Shown here in pieces: positions 20,779 through 24,441 of a DNA stretch of 24,441 nt. The DNA is from Setaria digitata. Its lineage: Eukaryota > Nematoda > Chromadorea > Rhabditida > Setariidae. The stretch spans positions 1 to 24,441 of the forward strand of contig RCAB01000716.1 of the NCBI GenBank assembly GCA_003640385.1. Direction: 5' to 3'. Both the position numbers and the translations under genes were made by a program. The notes beneath the pieces are model-generated. The model searched no databases, was not told the DNA's origin, and saw nothing but the letters and a program-made list of their open reading frames with translations. Each line of letters begins with the position of its first letter. The first letter of the stretch is position 1.

Positions 20779-23700
20779 CTAAATTTTTTTCTCGAACATT
20801 CCTTCTGACTCATTCACATTAAATGCTCCAATTTGGGATTTCAAAATTAGTTCCTTCTTTTCAGAATCGATGAATTTATACTGGCAAAAATCATTGTAAT
20901 AAGGGATGGACTGTATGACGATTAAGAAAAATAAAAAACTTGAAACTATGATAAAAATGTTTGTTTCAAAACGTAAAAAAAATAAAAATAAAAAAAAAGC
21001 TTTACAAAACTTTTGGTTTTTTGGCTCCAATAACAGTACGGAATTAAACCTTACTTCAAGACCATCGATCTTCAAATTACCATAGTAGTTAATCATGAAA
21101 TCCAACACTTCTTCCTCATCAAACTGTCCATCCGGTCTCCAGCATCTTGAACATAGCGATACTGGAGGAAATTGCTGTTTCGGAAAGGCCGGATCTTCAG
21201 ATGCTGTACGGGCGATAAATTTATTGATGATATTATGTGTCCTCCATAACCACATTATTCCACTTTCTATATACATACAAATCTAATCAGTTTATATTGT
21301 TTAGTTAAAAATTTTACTCGATAAACATACATGATCTAATAGTAAAATGTGATATTTTTTAAATATTAATTGAAAGAAAAATTATGTTAACGAAATGTAA
21401 AGCTTTAAGCAAAGAAATTACGCATAGTTGCAGTTGCAGTTGTTTTTCTAACATTTTCCTCTGAAATACCGGTCATATTTCTCCTCCGATAACGATTATC
21501 ATCTAAATTTCATACCATTTAAATTCATCATCTACCTGGCTCGACAATTGTAGTCATATTTTGGCTTAGAATTTCTTCATGAAAATGAGTGGCACATTCA
21601 GCACAGATGAAAAAATGCCAAATAAATTGGTGAAACGGGTTGATCAGATCGTTTTTGCTACTGAAATTTGCATCTGCAAAAAAAAGCAAGTCATATTAAA
21701 GTCAGGAGACATTTTAATCTTTTTTTTTTTTTTTTTTTTTCTACAAATTTATGTTTATAATACTACTATTGTGGCCTAGATGGCCAACGATATTCGACAA
21801 ATTCACGGTTGATTATAATTATTAATAACTAAATCATGAAGAATGATAAGAGAAGGTTAGTTCAGTGTTATCATTTGATTTCTGCAATATTTTCAGCAAA
21901 GTTATGAAAAAATTATCATGAATAACAAAATTAGAAGCTTTCTAACCTTTTTTACCGACAGATTTTAAGACTATTTTAAGAAATATTTGAAAGCAGAATA
22001 ATGAAAAAATACTGGAAATTCTATCGAAAACAAATTAATAATAGCACACTTACTTCCCTTTTCAAGTTTATATGCTTGAATACTCATCGCATGTATAATA
22101 GTCCATAAACCACAAGGAAATCCACGAAAATAATTTTTCGATCCACGACAAGCCATATAATTTGCTGTAGATGGAAGTGGATGGCCTAATTGTTCCTGAA
22201 AAGGTGTAAGCTTCTGAAAGGGAGTTTAAAAGGGAAAAGTCTACGTTAAAATACAATTGCTTCTTTTCCAATTTTACAGCACCCGTTTAAATACTGAAAC
22301 TGGCCATTGAATTAAAAATTAAATTTAAAATATCATAATAGATGAATCCAACAAATTCCTTCTTCAGCTAAATAGACAGCACAAATGCGCAAAATGCTAC
22401 GCTGAAGATTTCCCCTTCAAGTAATCGTTTTCGAACGTAGAGAAGAGGAGAACTTTGCACTCTTTCGTAAAGCATTAATAATATAAGCATAGAATAATTC
22501 TAAAGAAAAAGCACTTTCATTTATAAGCAATCAAATACGGATTACTTAAATCATCGTGTTCCTTTGCTGAACGTCAGAAGTGACAAAATTGCTGAAGGAT
22601 CAGATTTGTTTGTAAATTTTTGCTTTGTTTTATGTTATAATTATTTTATTATTTTATAAATTATATTTATTTTTTAATTATTTTATAAATGTTATATTTA
22701 TGTTATTATGTTATAAAATGATAAATTTTATCGAACGAATTTACGACTGCTTTCAAAAAATTATATTCACTACTTATGAACATAAGTATTAATTACCTGA
22801 AGGATTTCAACTTTTTCCGTCCATTGCTTATAAGTAGTTTCGGTTGAAATATTTTCGATCCAATGATGCAATCTATACAGCAGTGTTCGCATTTCAATTG
22901 TGCCCGGCATATACTACAAAAAATTTACAATCAATTAATTTTCATCGCTCATCCGTCAAATATTAAAATGAGATTAGCGGATGGAACAGAAATCCAAAAT
23001 TTTATTTTCTACACTCGGAACTGTTAGGAAGTTCAATTAATTAATGACAACAACGCTTGTCCAATAATTAACCTTTTTCATCGCACACATCCATAATTTC
23101 AAAGCTTCCAGATTTTCCCCATTAATTACAGATTTCCGAGGTATTTCAGACATTAGCATATGACGAAGGGCAGTTATGATATCCATCATTTGAGTCTTAA
23201 AAATATCTCACATTTTACATTATGTTTTAGACATTTTCAAAAAAAAAAAAAAAGAAAGAAAGAAAATATTATTTACAATAAACTTACCTCAAATTGGCTC
23301 CATGTGACCTCTACGACGACCTCTTCCGTTTTCTCATTTAATTCACTCTGAAACAAAAGAAAAAACACGATTTACAACATGTTTAGGCTCTACCAAAGTG
23401 TTTTCAGCCTTTATGTTTTATAATTTGTTTAAAAATTAATTTCTCCATTTAAACTAGGACTATGGTACTACAGGCTAAGTTATTTTCACTTATAACAAAC
23501 AACTTCCATTCTAAATAGCAATCACCCAAAATGAAAAAATTCTGTAAAATGGAAATGAATATTTATTTCAAATAGAACTTCAGCCGATCACACGAAAAGG
23601 ATTACATCAGCTGACAAGCTACAATGCTGGAAGATAAATGATTGATGAAGTATTAAATTGGAAAAAACGATGATAATGAAATACGGTACCTGATAGCTAA

Positions 23701-24381
23701 ATATAAACATATAAGTGAACATGATATTAGTTAAATAATATGCTTAGAAAATAGAAAAAAAAAAAAACGACTCATTCAAACTGCTAAAATTTCTTTACTC
23801 TTCAACTGTGAACATAGCAAATGCTTAGTGCTGTCGAGAACAAAACTTTTTTTTTTGATAAATTTTAATGGAGTAGCAAAAATTTGCTACCGATAATGTC
23901 TCTAAGACTGTGAAGATCGAGAAGCATTACTTACCTCCCAAGTTAGCCTTGAAGGAGGAGTATTTGCAGCAGTCAAAGTTAGCAACAAAGCATCAGATTG
24001 CATCATGGACAAAGCATCTTCAAACTTGGTAGAACTGAAAAATTTGTAATTTGAATAATTCGAAAGACTCGATGAAGCATCCCTTTAGCAAAAACGCTCT
24101 AATACCATTACTTACAGTTTCTGATCGAAGTACAGAGCGGATTTGTCACAGTTAAAATCTAGCTTAAAGCTTTAAAATAACTTTAGCTTCAGTCTAGCAA
24201 ATGAAAAAAAGAATGATGCACACTCATTGCTCGTCTGAAAACTAGGCCATTTTGCAGGTCTGTGACATGTCCAATCATTATATGCAAACTGAGCAATATC
24301 CAGTGCCATCTCGCTTATATTGTACTTATTCCCCACGTATTTCACGGCGTCATTTGGTCCCACTGACTTATATTTGAAGTA
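20779..24381 (-). CDS. Quiescin sulfhydryl oxidase (QSOX), 5' end beyond window
   Basis: Flavoenzyme of the secretory pathway that makes disulfides in client proteins and passes electrons to O2. Exons (minus strand): 24381-24222, 24158-24116, 24034-23935, 23347-23288, 23195-23073, 22913-22797, 22195-22050, 21660-21536, 21266-21055, 20910-20779; 405 residues plus stop, all phases joining. It begins in the tail of thioredoxin domain 1 (YFKYKS, then KYVGNKYN and KWPSFQ), followed by a second thioredoxin-like piece, the helix-rich region, and the Erv/ALR FAD domain (ACRGSKNYFRGFPCGLW, CAEC, WLWRTHN, LCSRC). The active-site CxxC of thioredoxin 1 lies off the right edge. Weak points: the donors at 24221 (gtgcat) and 22049 (gtgtgc) are poor and were chosen by phase; a better gtaagt at 22053 would shift the frame unless a micro-exon exists. 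The same orientation as KCC is not evidence of an operon; the gap is 6 kb. Confidence 0.93.
21055..22195 (-). other. QSOX Erv/ALR flavin domain with catalytic cysteines
   Basis: Three exons (22195-22050, 21660-21536, 21266-21055) encode the oxidase core. Counting from the first in-window residue, the structural cysteines Cys217 and Cys229 lie in ACRGS and GFPCGLW. The FAD-proximal redox pair is Cys269-Cys272 (CAEC), the FAD-contacting motif WLWRTHN spans 297-303, and the terminal pair is Cys330-Cys333 (LCSRC). All positions expected for an active Erv domain are present, so the flavin half looks functional. Confidence 0.92.
22619..22727. repeat. Low-complexity TTAT/TTTTAT stretch in a QSOX intron
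   Basis: Built of ttatgttata, attattttata and atatttat words repeated imperfectly over about 110 bp in the intron between QSOX exons at 22797 and 22195. Confidence 0.75.
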
Positions 24382-24441
24382 CTGGAAAGAGCATAGAGCT
24401 ACGTAAAAAGCTACGTACGTGAGAAGTCTTTGCAAATGCTA

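Noticed and set aside
22051..22054. Donor gtaagt at 22053 for the QSOX exon ending LEKG
   Set aside because: A better consensus, but it leaves phase 1, and the next exon then hits a stop within five codons; kept only as a possibility if an unseen micro-exon exists.
23585..23695. Open minus-strand stretch in the QSOX intron as a missing thioredoxin exon
   Set aside because: Has an acceptor-like cag but no thioredoxin-fold similarity and no in-phase donor before its stop.
1..24441. CRISPR arrays, tRNA/rRNA genes, intact transposase or reverse transcriptase
   Set aside because: Tandem repeats lack unique spacers, no cloverleaf or rRNA-like blocks were seen, and no long open frame shows transposon protein motifs.

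Overview
The window looks like a piece of a nematode nuclear chromosome. The DNA is very AT-rich (roughly 27-30% GC by eye). The two recognisable proteins are animal families cut into many short exons by introns with GT donors and mostly T-rich CAG/TAG acceptors, and long poly-T/poly-A runs fill the introns. A parasitic clade III (filarial-like) worm is my inference from base composition and intron style; nothing in the sequence proves it.

Two genes can be read with confidence, both on the minus strand. (1) A K-Cl cotransporter of the SLC12/KCC family runs from an ATG at 14818 to a stop at 3036. I could assemble 24 coding exons whose phases all agree, giving an open frame of 1088 residues, a normal length for the family. 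(2) The 3' part of a quiescin sulfhydryl oxidase (QSOX) runs from 24381, where it leaves the window inside an intron, to a stop at 20779. Ten exons give 405 residues covering the end of the first thioredoxin domain, a short second thioredoxin-like segment, the helix-rich region and the complete Erv/ALR flavin domain. The CxxC thioredoxin active site must lie beyond the right edge.

Left end (1-3000): a few GC-richer, splice-flanked open segments on the plus strand suggest the 3' exons of an unrecognised gene. It would run convergently into the cotransporter, with under 160 bp between the two stops. Their phases do not all join, so this gene is only a candidate.

Middle (14819-20778): about 6 kb without a recognisable gene lies between the end of QSOX and the start of KCC. 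Its main structure is a large imperfect inverted duplication, with arms near 14530-15440 and 17955-18880. The left arm contains the KCC start exon, its upstream DNA and part of intron 1. The right arm carries a mutated copy of that 17-nt start exon on the opposite strand. The same interval holds many CTGATAA (GATA-factor type) sites, a three-copy 40-bp repeat built around this motif, two small tandem repeats, and a stop-broken, coding-like island at about 19020-19690.

I found no operons in the bacterial sense, CRISPR arrays, tRNAs, rRNAs or intact transposons. KCC acts in membrane ion balance and QSOX in disulfide formation in the secretory pathway. They are neighbours in the same orientation but I see no functional link.
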